Shown here piece after piece: positions 16,069-23,304 of a stretch of DNA of 31,955 nt. The notes under the pieces are model-generated. The model was not told the origin of the DNA and ran no database searches. It saw only the letters and a program-made list of their open reading frames with translations. Origin of the DNA: an uncultured Collinsella sp. (GTDB taxonomy: Bacteria; Actinomycetota; Coriobacteriia; Coriobacteriales; Coriobacteriaceae); assembly GCA_900751695.1 (NCBI GenBank), contig CAADSS010000023.1, forward strand, positions 1-31,955, in the 5' to 3' direction. Within the stretch, counting starts at the first letter, position 1, and the number at the start of each line of letters is the position of its first letter. The translations under genes were made by a program, and so were the position numbers.

Positions 16069-16239
16069 GTTACGGCGTTTTACCAAACGCCGTAACTGCT
16101 CGACGCTGCAAACGCCCCTAAGCGGCAATCTGACGTTCAATCGTCGGTCGCGTACCAAAGTACGCTTCCCTCCTCTTTCACGTCACCTTGCTCGCTTAGG
16201 GGCGTTTTCGCTGTCCGCCCTCTACCTGCGGCGTTGCCT
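16069..16239 (+). repeat. Structured dispersed element, copy A2
   Basis: This 171-nt element starts on the base after the prfA stop. The leading hairpin is 16069-16096 (12 bp, loop TACC). The main stem pairs 16110-16122 with 16195-16207, and the apical hairpin has GCGTAC/GTACGC arms. Relative to 4411-4581, two adjacent stem pairs change TT/AA to CC/GG, an inner pair changes G-C to A-T, and the apical arms are replaced by another self-complementary sequence. Confidence 0.8.
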
Positions 16240-16255
16240 TGCTCCGGATGCGGGG

Positions 16256-16284
16256 TAGTCATTGGGGACGTTCTTAAATGACTA
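16256..16284 (+). repeat. REP-like 29-nt palindrome
   Basis: TAGTCATT (16256-16263) and AATGACTA (16277-16284) flank GGGGACGTTCTTA. The GGGGACG core resembles that of the palindrome at 4597-4627, although the arms differ. Confidence 0.55.
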
Positions 16285-16312
16285 GGTTGGGTAAATTACT
16301 TTTCAAGTTTAT

Positions 16313-16498
16313 TTAATCTGCTTTGTTAGAAATTAAGCTGTCTAACTGCTTAAAGTAATCAGCAGCCTTCATCTGCAATTGAAAATATTGCTCGAAAAAT
16401 CGTTCAAGAAGTCGCGGGGTGATTTTTACCGCGTCGCGCGTCAAGTGATTTGGCAAGTTCTTGGTTAGATATTGGTCAGTTTTGGGCAACCTTGCCAA
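16313..16498 (-). pseudogene. AT-rich open frame, possible gene remnant
   Basis: A minus-strand frame of 61 codons from a TTG, or about 73 from the previous stop, ends near residues FKQLDSLIS. It is visibly AT-richer than its surroundings, unlike the antisense shadow frames elsewhere. I find no ribosome site. The tail vaguely recalls C-termini of type I restriction specificity subunits, which is too weak to name it. It may be the 3' end of a lost, horizontally acquired gene. With the two repeats before it and the prmC promoter after it, it fills the 606-nt gap between prfA and prmC. Confidence 0.25.
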
Positions 16499-16599
16499 AA
16501 GCTTGACGAATGCAAATCTAGACGTCGGCGAATGAACATTTCAGGCAGGTTTCAAGCAAAATTCTGGGCTGATTCTCGATAATCGCCTTCAATTGTCCC

Positions 16600-16626
16600 T
16601 TGCCAAGCGCTGGCCTCGCGTACAAT
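16600..16626 (+). promoter_or_regulatory. Promoter candidate for prmC
   Basis: TTGCCA (16600-16605) and TACAAT (16621-16626) are separated by 15 nt, 48 nt upstream of the prmC ATG. The -10 box equals that of the ATP synthase promoter. The spacer is short. Confidence 0.45.
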
Positions 16627-16674
16627 CTGCTCCGACATTCGCGCGCCGTCCGGCGCTTAAGAGGGGAGGGCCCC

Positions 16675-17925
16675 ATGGCAAACGAGATTTGGACCATCAA
16701 GCGTTGTCTCGAGTGGACCAAGGAGTACCTGGCCGAGCGCGGCGAGGAGCACCCCCGTCTTTCTGCCGAGTGGCTGCTGTGCGCCGCCACGGGCCTGGCG
16801 CGTATTGACCTATATATGCGTATGGACGAGACGCTTAACGCGTCCCAGCTCGAGACCATGCATGCGGCCGTTGTCCGCCGCGCTAAGGGCGAGCCGCTGC
16901 AATACATCACGGGCAGCACGCAGTTTCGCATGATCGACGTCGCGTGCGCCCCCGGTGTGCTCATTCCGCGCCCCGAGACCGAGATGCTCGTCGAGGAAGT
17001 CCTCAATTATCTGGATGCCGAGGTGCTGAGCCCCGAGGCTGCTGCCCGTCAGCGCGTGGAGCTGCCTTGGAACGATGAGGTCGAGGAGGCACGCAAGGCC
17101 GAGGCCGCGCTGGCAGACGAACGCGCGGCCGCCGAGCGCCGTGCCGCTAACCTGACGGCTGCCGATGAGGCGGCGCTAGGCGGCGACGTATTGGGCAGCC
17201 GCGCCTATGCCGAGGAGCTGGCCGACCGCGAGGCCGAGGAAGCCGCCGCGCAGGCAGCAGAAGCCGAAGCCGCGGAAGCCGCCGAGCCCGAGCTCGACGA
17301 ATACGGCATCGCCATCGAGGGTGCCGGCCAGGAGACGGCTTCGGCTCAGGATGCCGCTGCGCCTGCCCCAGCCGAGCCCCGTATCGCCCGCGTTCTCGAG
17401 GTCGGCTGCGGCACGGGTTGCATCTCGCTCTCCCTTGCCTGGGAGCGCCGCGGCCACGTTACCTGCACCGCCACCGATATCGAGCCGCGCGCCATCGATC
17501 TGGCCACCAAAAACCGCGACGCGCTCGGCCTCACGGCAGATGAGGTTGCCTTTAGTCTCACCAACCTGGTGAGCTCCATTCCCCGCGAAGAGTGGGGCAC
17601 CTTCGACGTGCTCGTTTCCAACCCGCCCTACATCCCGACCGGCGTCATGCGCTCGCTGCCGCACGAGGTCAAGGACTTTGAGCCCGACTTGGCGCTCGAG
17701 GGCGGTGCCGACGGCCTGGACATCTTCCGCCGCCTGCTCAATGCGGCGCCTTACATGCTGCGCGCCGGCGGCCTGTTTGCCTGCGAGCTCTACGAGGGCG
17801 CCCTCGATGCCGCGGCCGAGCTCTGTCGCCAGGCAGGCCTTTCGGACGTGCGTATCGTCCACGACCTCACCGATCGTCCCCGCATCGTTCGAGCCATCGT
17901 CACCGAGCCCAAACAGCGTATTTAA
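16675..17925 (+). CDS. prmC: Release factor glutamine methyltransferase with a large Ala/Glu insertion
   Basis: A 416-residue SAM-dependent enzyme that methylates the GGQ glutamine of release factors. The N-terminal substrate domain (1-112) ends in the conserved IPRPETE segment. The methyltransferase domain starts near 237 with EVGCGTGC (242-249) and contains the catalytic NPPY (316-319). The family is usually about 280 residues. The excess is a low-complexity Ala/Glu-rich segment at about 115-236, placed exactly between the two domains and probably a disordered or helical linker. GAGGGGAGGG precedes the ATG. It lies downstream of its substrate gene prfA, now separated by repeats and an AT-rich stretch. 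Confidence 0.93.
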   Translation: MANEIWTIKRCLEWTKEYLAERGEEHPRLSAEWLLCAATGLARIDLYMRMDETLNASQLETMHAAVVRRAKGEPLQYITGSTQFRMIDVACAPGVLIPRPETEMLVEEVLNYLDAEVLSPEAAARQRVELPWNDEVEEARKAEAALADERAAAERRAANLTAADEAALGGDVLGSRAYAEELADREAEEAAAQAAEAEAAEAAEPELDEYGIAIEGAGQETASAQDAAAPAPAEPRIARVLEVGCGTGCISLSLAWERRGHVTCTATDIEPRAIDLATKNRDALGLTADEVAFSLTNLVSSIPREEWGTFDVLVSNPPYIPTGVMRSLPHEVKDFEPDLALEGGADGLDIFRRLLNAAPYMLRAGGLFACELYEGALDAAAELCRQAGLSDVRIVHDLTDRPRIVRAIVTEPKQRI

Positions 17926-17958
17926 GCTGAATAAATAGACATTTGCGCAAGTTTGTCC

Positions 17959-17991
17959 TTGCAATATACCGTAAAACTTCTACTATAGAAG
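17959..17991 (+). promoter_or_regulatory. Promoter and palindromic operator of the toxin-antitoxin pair
   Basis: CTTCTA (17977-17982) and TAGAAG (17986-17991) form a perfect palindrome with a 3-nt centre. It overlaps a possible promoter, TTGCAA (17959-17964) with TACTAT (17981-17986), or lies just after another, TTGCGC (17943-17948) with TATACC (17965-17970). The second would keep the ribosome site in the mRNA. Antitoxins of this class usually repress their own promoter at such dyads. Confidence 0.5.
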
Positions 17992-18000
17992 GAGAAAGGT

Positions 18001-18396
18001 ATGTCAAATCAGCTGCATCGGTACCGTATCGTGCTTGATTACATTGAACCTTGGCTTGATGAGCAGGATGAAGCTACGCTGAAGCAGATTTATGCAGACC
18101 TTTTGGTGCTCGAGAAGGAAGGTCCCAGCCTTGGTCGTCCGCTGGTTGACCGCGTAAAGGGCTCGAAGCTTCATCATTTAAAGGAGCTGAGAGTGACGTC
18201 GTGTGGTGGGCAGGTGATTCGCATCCTCTTCGCCTTTGACCCCAAGCGCCAGGCGGTATTGCTATTGGCGGGTGATAAGTCGCGAGCGGGATCGTCAAGG
18301 GCAAAATGGAACGGTTGGTATGCGATCAACATTCCAAGGGCCGAGCAAATATACCGTCGCCACGTAAGGAGGCTCGATCGAGATGGAACTGCATGA
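18001..18396 (+). CDS. RelE/ParE-superfamily toxin, HigB-like (Gp49 family)
   Basis: A 131-residue protein of the phage Gp49-like branch of RelE-type mRNA interferases, which cleave mRNA on the ribosome. Family features are the LKELR strand (60-64), the hydrophobic IRILFAFD and AVLLLAGDKS strands, and the C-terminal WYAINIPRAEQIYRRH helix seen in actinobacterial members. AAGGAGAAAGG precedes the ATG. The antitoxin gene overlaps by 14 nt and follows the toxin, the HigBA order. Both genes look less GC-rich than their neighbours and interrupt the prmC to sua5 cluster, suggesting acquisition. Toxicity is inferred from family. Confidence 0.85.
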   Translation: MSNQLHRYRIVLDYIEPWLDEQDEATLKQIYADLLVLEKEGPSLGRPLVDRVKGSKLHHLKELRVTSCGGQVIRILFAFDPKRQAVLLLAGDKSRAGSSRAKWNGWYAINIPRAEQIYRRHVRRLDRDGTA

Positions 18397-18685
18397 GTAT
18401 ATGGAATCTCGCGGGATAACACGCGACTCCATTACCGCCGAGCAGGAGAGGACTCGCGATCGTATCGAAGCCTATAAGCTTGCTCAGATTCGCAGGTTAA
18501 AAGATCTAACACAGGCGTCGGTCGCCCAGTCGATGGGCGTTTCTCAAAAACGTGTATCCGAGCTCGAGCGTGGGGAGTTGGGTTCGATGAGGCTCGACAC
18601 GCTGAGCAGGTACGCAGAGAGCCTCGGCGGAAAACTTGTTGCAAGCATCGAGTTTCCCGATCGTACCGTTACGCTTGCGCGCTAA
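18383..18685 (+). CDS. XRE-family antitoxin, HigA-like
   Basis: A 100-residue DNA-binding protein. A helix-turn-helix of the Cro/CI type spans about 35-83 (LTQASVAQSMGVSQ then KRVSELERG), and a short C-terminal strand with KLVASIEF probably helps dimerise or bind the toxin. It should neutralise the toxin encoded just upstream and repress the pair at the palindrome near 17984. The 14-nt overlap with the toxin indicates coupled translation. No terminator is evident in the 148 nt before the next gene. Confidence 0.85.
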   Translation: MELHEYMESRGITRDSITAEQERTRDRIEAYKLAQIRRLKDLTQASVAQSMGVSQKRVSELERGELGSMRLDTLSRYAESLGGKLVASIEFPDRTVTLAR

Positions 18686-18833
18686 AAATCTTCAATTAAC
18701 CCCCTCACTTTCACCGACTACTAGAGCCGCTCACCAAACCAACATGCGCTCTGGGCAAATAGGTTGAATGTTTCGTGCGAGAATGCCCCACAGTAAACAA
18801 ACTTGCACCGGAGCGTAAGGGGCTGGCATACAC

Positions 18834-19577
18834 ATGCAGACGGTCTATCGGGTATACGAGGGAACGCGCGAGCCGCATCGGCTTGCCGTCGAGCGCACGG
18901 CCGAGGTGCTCGGCCGCGGCGGCCTGGCCTTGATTCCGACCGAGACCGTCTACGGTGTCGCCGTGGCAGTCAACGCCTTCTCGGGCGCCGTGCCCCAAGA
19001 TACAAGCGAATTCCCATCGTGGCCGCGCGATCCGCAGGCTGCCGTCAATGGCGCCGCAGTTCCTGCGCTCGGCACCGGCTATCGCCGTATCTTCACTCTC
19101 AAGCAACGTGAGCTCACGCAAACCGTCGCTTGGCTGGTCGATGGCGTCGAAGCACTCGACCGCTATGGCGTGGATATCCCGGAAGATGCCCGCGTACTCG
19201 CGCGACGATGCTGGCCGGGAGCCCTGACTATCGTGGTCAAGGCAGCCCCCTGCGTGCCGACCTTTATGCGCGCTGCCGACGACACCGTGGCCCTGCGCGC
19301 TTCGGCCTCGCCCGTGGTGCAAGCGCTCATCCGCGCCTGCGGCAGCCCTCTTGCCTGCACCAGCGCCAACACGCATGGCGCGCCCGCGCCGGCAAGTTTT
19401 GTCACGGTGGAGGAGCGCATCCTGGAGGGGGTCGATGTTGCCGTCGACGCCGGCGAGACCCCGTGTCGCGACGCCTCGACCATCGTGTCGTTCCAGCACG
19501 GCGGGCTCCAGATCCTGCGCCAAGGTGCACTTCCCGCATCAGAGATCGAACGGGTCCTGTCCGACCCGATGCAATAG
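18834..19577 (+). CDS. Sua5/YciO/YrdC-family protein, divergent threonylcarbamoyl-AMP synthase
   Basis: A 247-residue protein with the YrdC fold. Family members make threonylcarbamoyl-AMP from threonine, bicarbonate and ATP for t6A on tRNAs reading ANN codons. IPTETVYG (34-41), RRCWPGALTIVVKA, and the TSAN motif with the conserved Ser and Asn are clear. Between the TETVYG strand and the KxR motif lies an insertion of roughly 25-30 residues (about 48-80). The motif itself is Lys90-Gln-Arg92-Glu, losing the usual Pro. Lys and Arg remain, so activity is plausible but not certain. The ribosome site is weak (AAGGGG about 13 nt upstream). The prfA-prmC-sua5 order is common in Actinobacteria. Confidence 0.8.
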   Translation: MQTVYRVYEGTREPHRLAVERTAEVLGRGGLALIPTETVYGVAVAVNAFSGAVPQDTSEFPSWPRDPQAAVNGAAVPALGTGYRRIFTLKQRELTQTVAWLVDGVEALDRYGVDIPEDARVLARRCWPGALTIVVKAAPCVPTFMRAADDTVALRASASPVVQALIRACGSPLACTSANTHGAPAPASFVTVEERILEGVDVAVDAGETPCRDASTIVSFQHGGLQILRQGALPASEIERVLSDPMQ

Positions 19578-19590
19578 AAAGGTGTAAGCG

Positions 19591-21132
19591 ATGTCGTTGA
19601 ATCTGGGCAGCCTGGGCATGGAAGATGCCTCGTTTAACTTTGGCGGTTCCTACATCATGGCGCTCGACTGCGGCACCACCTCGGTACTTGCGACCATCGT
19701 CGACGAGTACGGCTGCATCGTCGCGCAGGCACGTCGTAGCGTCAAAACCAGCTTCCCGCGTCCCGGTTGGATAGAGCAAGACCCCATGGAGGTGCTTGCC
19801 AGCCAGATCGCCGTCATGATGGAAGTCCAGTTTAAGAGCGGTATCCACTCCGACCGCATTGCCGCCATCGGCATCTCCAACCAGCGCGAGACCACGGTGG
19901 TCTGGGACCGCGTGAGCGGTCAGCCGATCTATAACGCCATCGTATGGCAGTGCCGCCGTACCGCGCCGGCAATCGACGCGTTGGTTGAACAGGGTTGCGA
20001 GGAGCTGGTGCGCTCCCGCACGGGACTCACGCTCGACCCGTATTTCTCGGCCTCCAAGGTGCAGTGGATTCTCGACAACGTCGACGGCGCACGCGAGAGC
20101 GCGGCGGCGGGCGACCTCATGTTCGGCACCATCGACACCTGGCTCATCTACAACCTCACCGGCAGTCAGGTCTTTGCCACCGACTACACCAATGCCAGCC
20201 GCACGGCGCTCTTTAATATCCATACGCTCGATTGGGACGACGACCTGCTGGCGCTCTTTGACGTTCCGCGTTCCATGATGCCCGAGGTTCGCTGGAGCTC
20301 GGGCGACTACGGCCGCGTCGCGAGCGACATCATGACCAACATGCCGCCCATCATGGGTGTGGCGGGCGACCAGCAGGCGTCGCTGTTTGGTCACTGCTGC
20401 TTCCATCCCGGCCAGACCAAAAACACCTATGGCACGGGTTGCTTTATGCTCATGAACACCGGCGACGAGGTCGTCGAATCCAAGAACGGTCTGGTCTCCA
20501 CGATCGGTATCGCCGCGGACGGCAAGATCAGCTATGCGCTCGAGGGTTCTATCTTTGCCGCCGGTTCCACCATGAACTGGCTGCGCAACAACATGGGCAT
20601 CATCTCGAGTGTGAGCGAGTCCGCGCAACTCGCCGTTTCAATCAACGACAACGAGGGCTGCTACTTCGTTCCCGCCTTTGCGGGTTTGGGCGCTCCCTGG
20701 TGGGATCCGCATGCCCGCGGTATCGTGTGCGGCCTGACCGGTGCCTCGAGTCGCGCGACCATTGTGCGTGCGGCCTGCGAGTCCATGGCCTACCAGAGTT
20801 ATGACGTGCTGCGCGCCATGGAGCAGGACGTGGGACTTTCGATTGAGCGCCTGTCCGTCGATGGCGGCGCCTCACGCAACGAGTTCATCATGCAATTCCA
20901 GGCCGACCTGCTGGATATCCCCGTGCTGCAATGCGAGACGGTGGAGACCACGGCAATCGGTGCCGCGTACTTGGCGGGTCTTGCCGTCGGCTATTGGGAA
21001 GACCTTGAAGAGCTGGAGCAAAATGCCCAGATCGTTAGGACCTTCCTTCCCCATATGTCCGCCGAGCGTCGCGAGCAAAACCTTGCGGGCTGGCGTGATG
21101 CAGTCAAGCGCTCGCTCAGTACCGCACAGTAG
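19591..21132 (+). CDS. glpK: Glycerol kinase
   Basis: A 513-residue FGGY-family kinase converting glycerol and ATP to glycerol-3-phosphate. Glycerol-contact segments are intact: NQRETT (Arg and Glu), IVWQCRRT (Trp), DPYFSASK (Tyr), and GVAGDQQASLFG with the catalytic Asp. NTYGTGCFMLMNTG and DGGASRNEF are also typical. The N-terminus is about 20 residues longer than in E. coli. In the phosphate loop ALDCGTTSVLAT (24-35), Cys replaces the usual Gln, and Leu33 replaces the Arg of the usual TTSSR motif. AAAGGTG precedes the ATG; the sua5 stop is 13 nt upstream, so they are probably cotranscribed. No glycerol facilitator or G3P dehydrogenase is nearby. Confidence 0.93.
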   Translation: MSLNLGSLGMEDASFNFGGSYIMALDCGTTSVLATIVDEYGCIVAQARRSVKTSFPRPGWIEQDPMEVLASQIAVMMEVQFKSGIHSDRIAAIGISNQRETTVVWDRVSGQPIYNAIVWQCRRTAPAIDALVEQGCEELVRSRTGLTLDPYFSASKVQWILDNVDGARESAAAGDLMFGTIDTWLIYNLTGSQVFATDYTNASRTALFNIHTLDWDDDLLALFDVPRSMMPEVRWSSGDYGRVASDIMTNMPPIMGVAGDQQASLFGHCCFHPGQTKNTYGTGCFMLMNTGDEVVESKNGLVSTIGIAADGKISYALEGSIFAAGSTMNWLRNNMGIISSVSESAQLAVSINDNEGCYFVPAFAGLGAPWWDPHARGIVCGLTGASSRATIVRAACESMAYQSYDVLRAMEQDVGLSIERLSVDGGASRNEFIMQFQADLLDIPVLQCETVETTAIGAAYLAGLAVGYWEDLEELEQNAQIVRTFLPHMSAERREQNLAGWRDAVKRSLSTAQ

Positions 21133-21193
21133 GGCTGCGATGGGCTGCTCGATACAACAAACCGCTAAACTTATGCATGGCGTGCGGCGGCAA

Positions 21194-21238
21194 CGTTGCT
21201 GCGCGCCTTGTCAGCAAGGCCGTTTTGCGGCCGCAACG
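21194..21238 (+). promoter_or_regulatory. Possible attenuator-like leader of upp
   Basis: CGTTGC (21194-21199) and GCAACG (21233-21238) close a region holding two mutually exclusive hairpins: GCCTTG/CAAGGC (21205-21220) and GGCCG/CGGCC (21218-21232). Alternative folds just before a pyrimidine salvage gene suggest regulation, but no terminator T-run is present. Confidence 0.3.
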
Positions 21239-21255
21239 AAAGGGGCAATCAACCC

Positions 21256-21903
21256 ATGACCGTCACCTACGATGCGTCCCGTGTGACGCTTGTCGATCAT
21301 CCGCTCGTCCAGCACAAGCTGTCGATCCTGCGCGACAAAAACACCGGCACCAACCAGTTCCGCCAGCTCGTGCGCGAACTCGCGCTTTTTGACGGCTACG
21401 AGGCCATGCGCGACCTGCCTATGGAAGACGTCGAGGTCGAGACCCCCATCACTACCGCCACGTTCAAACAGCTCGCCGGCAAGAAACTCGCCATCGTGCC
21501 CATCCTGCGTGCGGGCCTTGGCATGGTCGACGGCATTCTCGACCTGGTGCCCTCCGCTCGCGTAGGCCACATCGGTATGGAACGCGACGAGGTTACCCAT
21601 GAGCCGCATGAGTATTACTGCAAGATGCCCAAGGATATCGACCAGCGCATCTGCCTGGTCGTCGACCCCATGCTCGCCACGGGCGGTTCGGCCGAGATGG
21701 CCATCAGCTACCTGCGCGAGCGCGGTGTCAAGGACATCCGCATGCTGTGCATCGTCGCTGCCCCCGAGGGCCTCAAGTCGCTGACCGAGAAGGACCCAGA
21801 TGTGCATATCTATACCTGCGCTATCGACGACCATCTCAACGAGGCCGCCTACATCGTTCCCGGCCTCGGCGACGCCGGCGACCGCATCTTCGGCACGCTC
21901 TAG
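21256..21903 (+). CDS. upp: Uracil phosphoribosyltransferase
   Basis: A 215-residue cytoplasmic enzyme that makes UMP from uracil and PRPP in pyrimidine salvage. The PRPP-binding loop VDPMLATGGSA (136-146) and PILRAGLGM (82-90) are exact family signatures. The C-terminal PGLGDAGDRIFGT is the uracil-binding end. Length is normal. I start at the ATG at 21256, behind AAAGGGG; the open frame extends upstream to 21196 through the leader hairpins. Gaps of 123 and 282 nt on either side suggest a separate unit or read-through from glpK. Confidence 0.97.
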   Translation: MTVTYDASRVTLVDHPLVQHKLSILRDKNTGTNQFRQLVRELALFDGYEAMRDLPMEDVEVETPITTATFKQLAGKKLAIVPILRAGLGMVDGILDLVPSARVGHIGMERDEVTHEPHEYYCKMPKDIDQRICLVVDPMLATGGSAEMAISYLRERGVKDIRMLCIVAAPEGLKSLTEKDPDVHIYTCAIDDHLNEAAYIVPGLGDAGDRIFGTL

Positions 21904-21945
21904 TCGCTGGGCTAAGACGGCCGCGGCTGCAAATACGAAGAAACG

Positions 21946-21980
21946 GTGCGCGCGGGCGAACAAAAGGCGACCGCGCGCAC
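21946..21980 (+). terminator. Hairpin downstream of upp
   Basis: Perfect 10-bp GC arms (21946-21955 and 21971-21980) with a 15-nt loop, 43 nt after the upp stop. Only a weak T-rich tail follows, so it may be a terminator aided by other factors or a stabilising stem. Confidence 0.4.
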
Positions 21981-22095
21981 TCCTGTTAACGGACGTTTTG
22001 CCCTGCAGGGTTCGAGAAAAACGTATTACCGTACCTGCGGCATAAAGAAGGTCTTAAGAAAACGAACAGGTGCGTATTAACCGATGCTTTTTCGG

Positions 22096-22123
22096 TTGTA
22101 CTTTAGCGATTGGCTCGTACAAT
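22096..22123 (+). promoter_or_regulatory. Promoter of the ATP synthase operon
   Basis: TTGTAC (22096-22101) and TACAAT (22118-22123) with a 16-nt spacer form a good sigma-70-type promoter, 62 nt before the first gene. The -35 box overlaps the right arm of a small AACCGA/TCGGTT hairpin (22079-22097). Confidence 0.6.
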
Positions 22124-22185
22124 AGTCACCAATGTTTGGCGGGAACTGTTCTGTGAGGCGTTAAAAAAGGAAAGTGAGGACGCCA

Positions 22186-22497
22186 ATGTTTCAGATAGCC
22201 GATCTGCTCGCTATCGTTGCAGGCGCCATCGCGGGCGCAATTGCCTTCCTTCCCTTTGTCTTTACGCTCAAGCCGGTTCTTGACGATAAACAGAATGCGG
22301 ACATGCTCAAGGGTATGGTGAGTCTGGCGGTCTCGGCAATCGCCCTGCTCGTCTTTACCTTGGTTGTGTTTGTGTTGTTCGGAGAGGCATTTCGCATGTT
22401 CCTCCTGGGCGAGGCGATCGGCTTCGTGGCCTTTATGGCCGCCTGCACGGTTCGCGTCGCCAAGGCGCTGCGAGATCCTCATGAGGTCGAAAGGTAA
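22186..22497 (+). CDS. Small membrane protein in the AtpI position
   Basis: A 103-residue protein with three likely membrane helices (about 6-28, 42-65 and 68-90) and a short basic tail. It is the first gene of the ATP synthase operon and ends 3 nt before atpB, the slot usually held by AtpI, a helper in c-ring assembly. Sequence similarity to AtpI is not obvious to me, so the call rests on position, size and hydrophobicity. I prefer the ATG at 22186 with GAGG six bases upstream; a GTG at 22174 with AAGGA close by is the alternative. Confidence 0.7.
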   Translation: MFQIADLLAIVAGAIAGAIAFLPFVFTLKPVLDDKQNADMLKGMVSLAVSAIALLVFTLVVFVLFGEAFRMFLLGEAIGFVAFMAACTVRVAKALRDPHEVER

Positions 22498-22500
22498 GTC

Positions 22501-23304
22501 GTGGAAATTTTTGAAAAGCTGCCTGATGAGATTAATCATCTGGTCAGCGAGTTCAGCTCCACCCCTGTCGTGGGCGATCTGAGCTGCGGCATCACGCAGT
22601 ACTCGTTTTGGCTGATCGTCTCCACGATCGTGCTCCTGATCGTCCTGGCCGTGTTCAAGAAGAAGCAGACCCTGGTTCCCAAGGGCTTCTTCGTCAACGG
22701 TTTCGAGTACATCATCGAGTACGTCGAGAACGATATCGGCAAGGGCGTCGTGGGTGAGAACTGGAAGAAGCACTTCCCGTTCCTGTGCTCGCTTTTCCTG
22801 TTCATCCTGATCAATAACATGATCGGCCTGATCCCGGGAATGAAGCCCGGCACCGGTGCAATCGGCTCCACCGCCGCGCTCGCCATCTTCGCCTTCGTGT
22901 ACTTCATCTACTACGGATGCAAGGCTCACGGCGTGATCGGCTACATCAAGAGCCTCGCCCCGCAGGGCGTGAGCTTCCCGATGAACGTGCTCGTGTGGGT
23001 CGTCGAGCTTTTCTCGACCTTCCTGCGCCTCATCACGCTCGCCGTCCGTCTGTTCTGCAATATGTTCGCAGGACACGTGGTCATGGGCTCGTTCGCCATC
23101 ATGGCGAGCATGTTCATGCAGCCGCTGCTTCAGCAGGTTTCCGCGGCCCACGCCGTCGGCGCCCTGCCTTCGCTGGCCTGGCTTGCCATTCTCATCCTGA
23201 TCTATGCGATCGAGCTTGTGGTCGGCGCCATCCAGGCTTACGTCTTCACGGTCCTTACCGCCGTGTATGTCTCCGAGGCAGAGGAGGTCGCGGAGGAGGA
23301 GTAG
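22501..23304 (+). CDS. atpB: ATP synthase Fo subunit a
   Basis: A 267-residue integral membrane subunit forming the proton half-channels against the c-ring. The essential arginine is Arg183 in AVRLFCNMFAGH, the equivalent of E. coli Arg210. The following position, usually Gly (LRLFGNM), is Cys186. About six helices are visible, with the conserved NNMIGLIPG segment at 105-113. Translation starts at a GTG behind AAAGGT, 3 nt after the preceding stop, implying coupling. The last residues are acidic (EAEEVAEEE). Confidence 0.95.
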   Translation: MEIFEKLPDEINHLVSEFSSTPVVGDLSCGITQYSFWLIVSTIVLLIVLAVFKKKQTLVPKGFFVNGFEYIIEYVENDIGKGVVGENWKKHFPFLCSLFLFILINNMIGLIPGMKPGTGAIGSTAALAIFAFVYFIYYGCKAHGVIGYIKSLAPQGVSFPMNVLVWVVELFSTFLRLITLAVRLFCNMFAGHVVMGSFAIMASMFMQPLLQQVSAAHAVGALPSLAWLAILILIYAIELVVGAIQAYVFTVLTAVYVSEAEEVAEEE

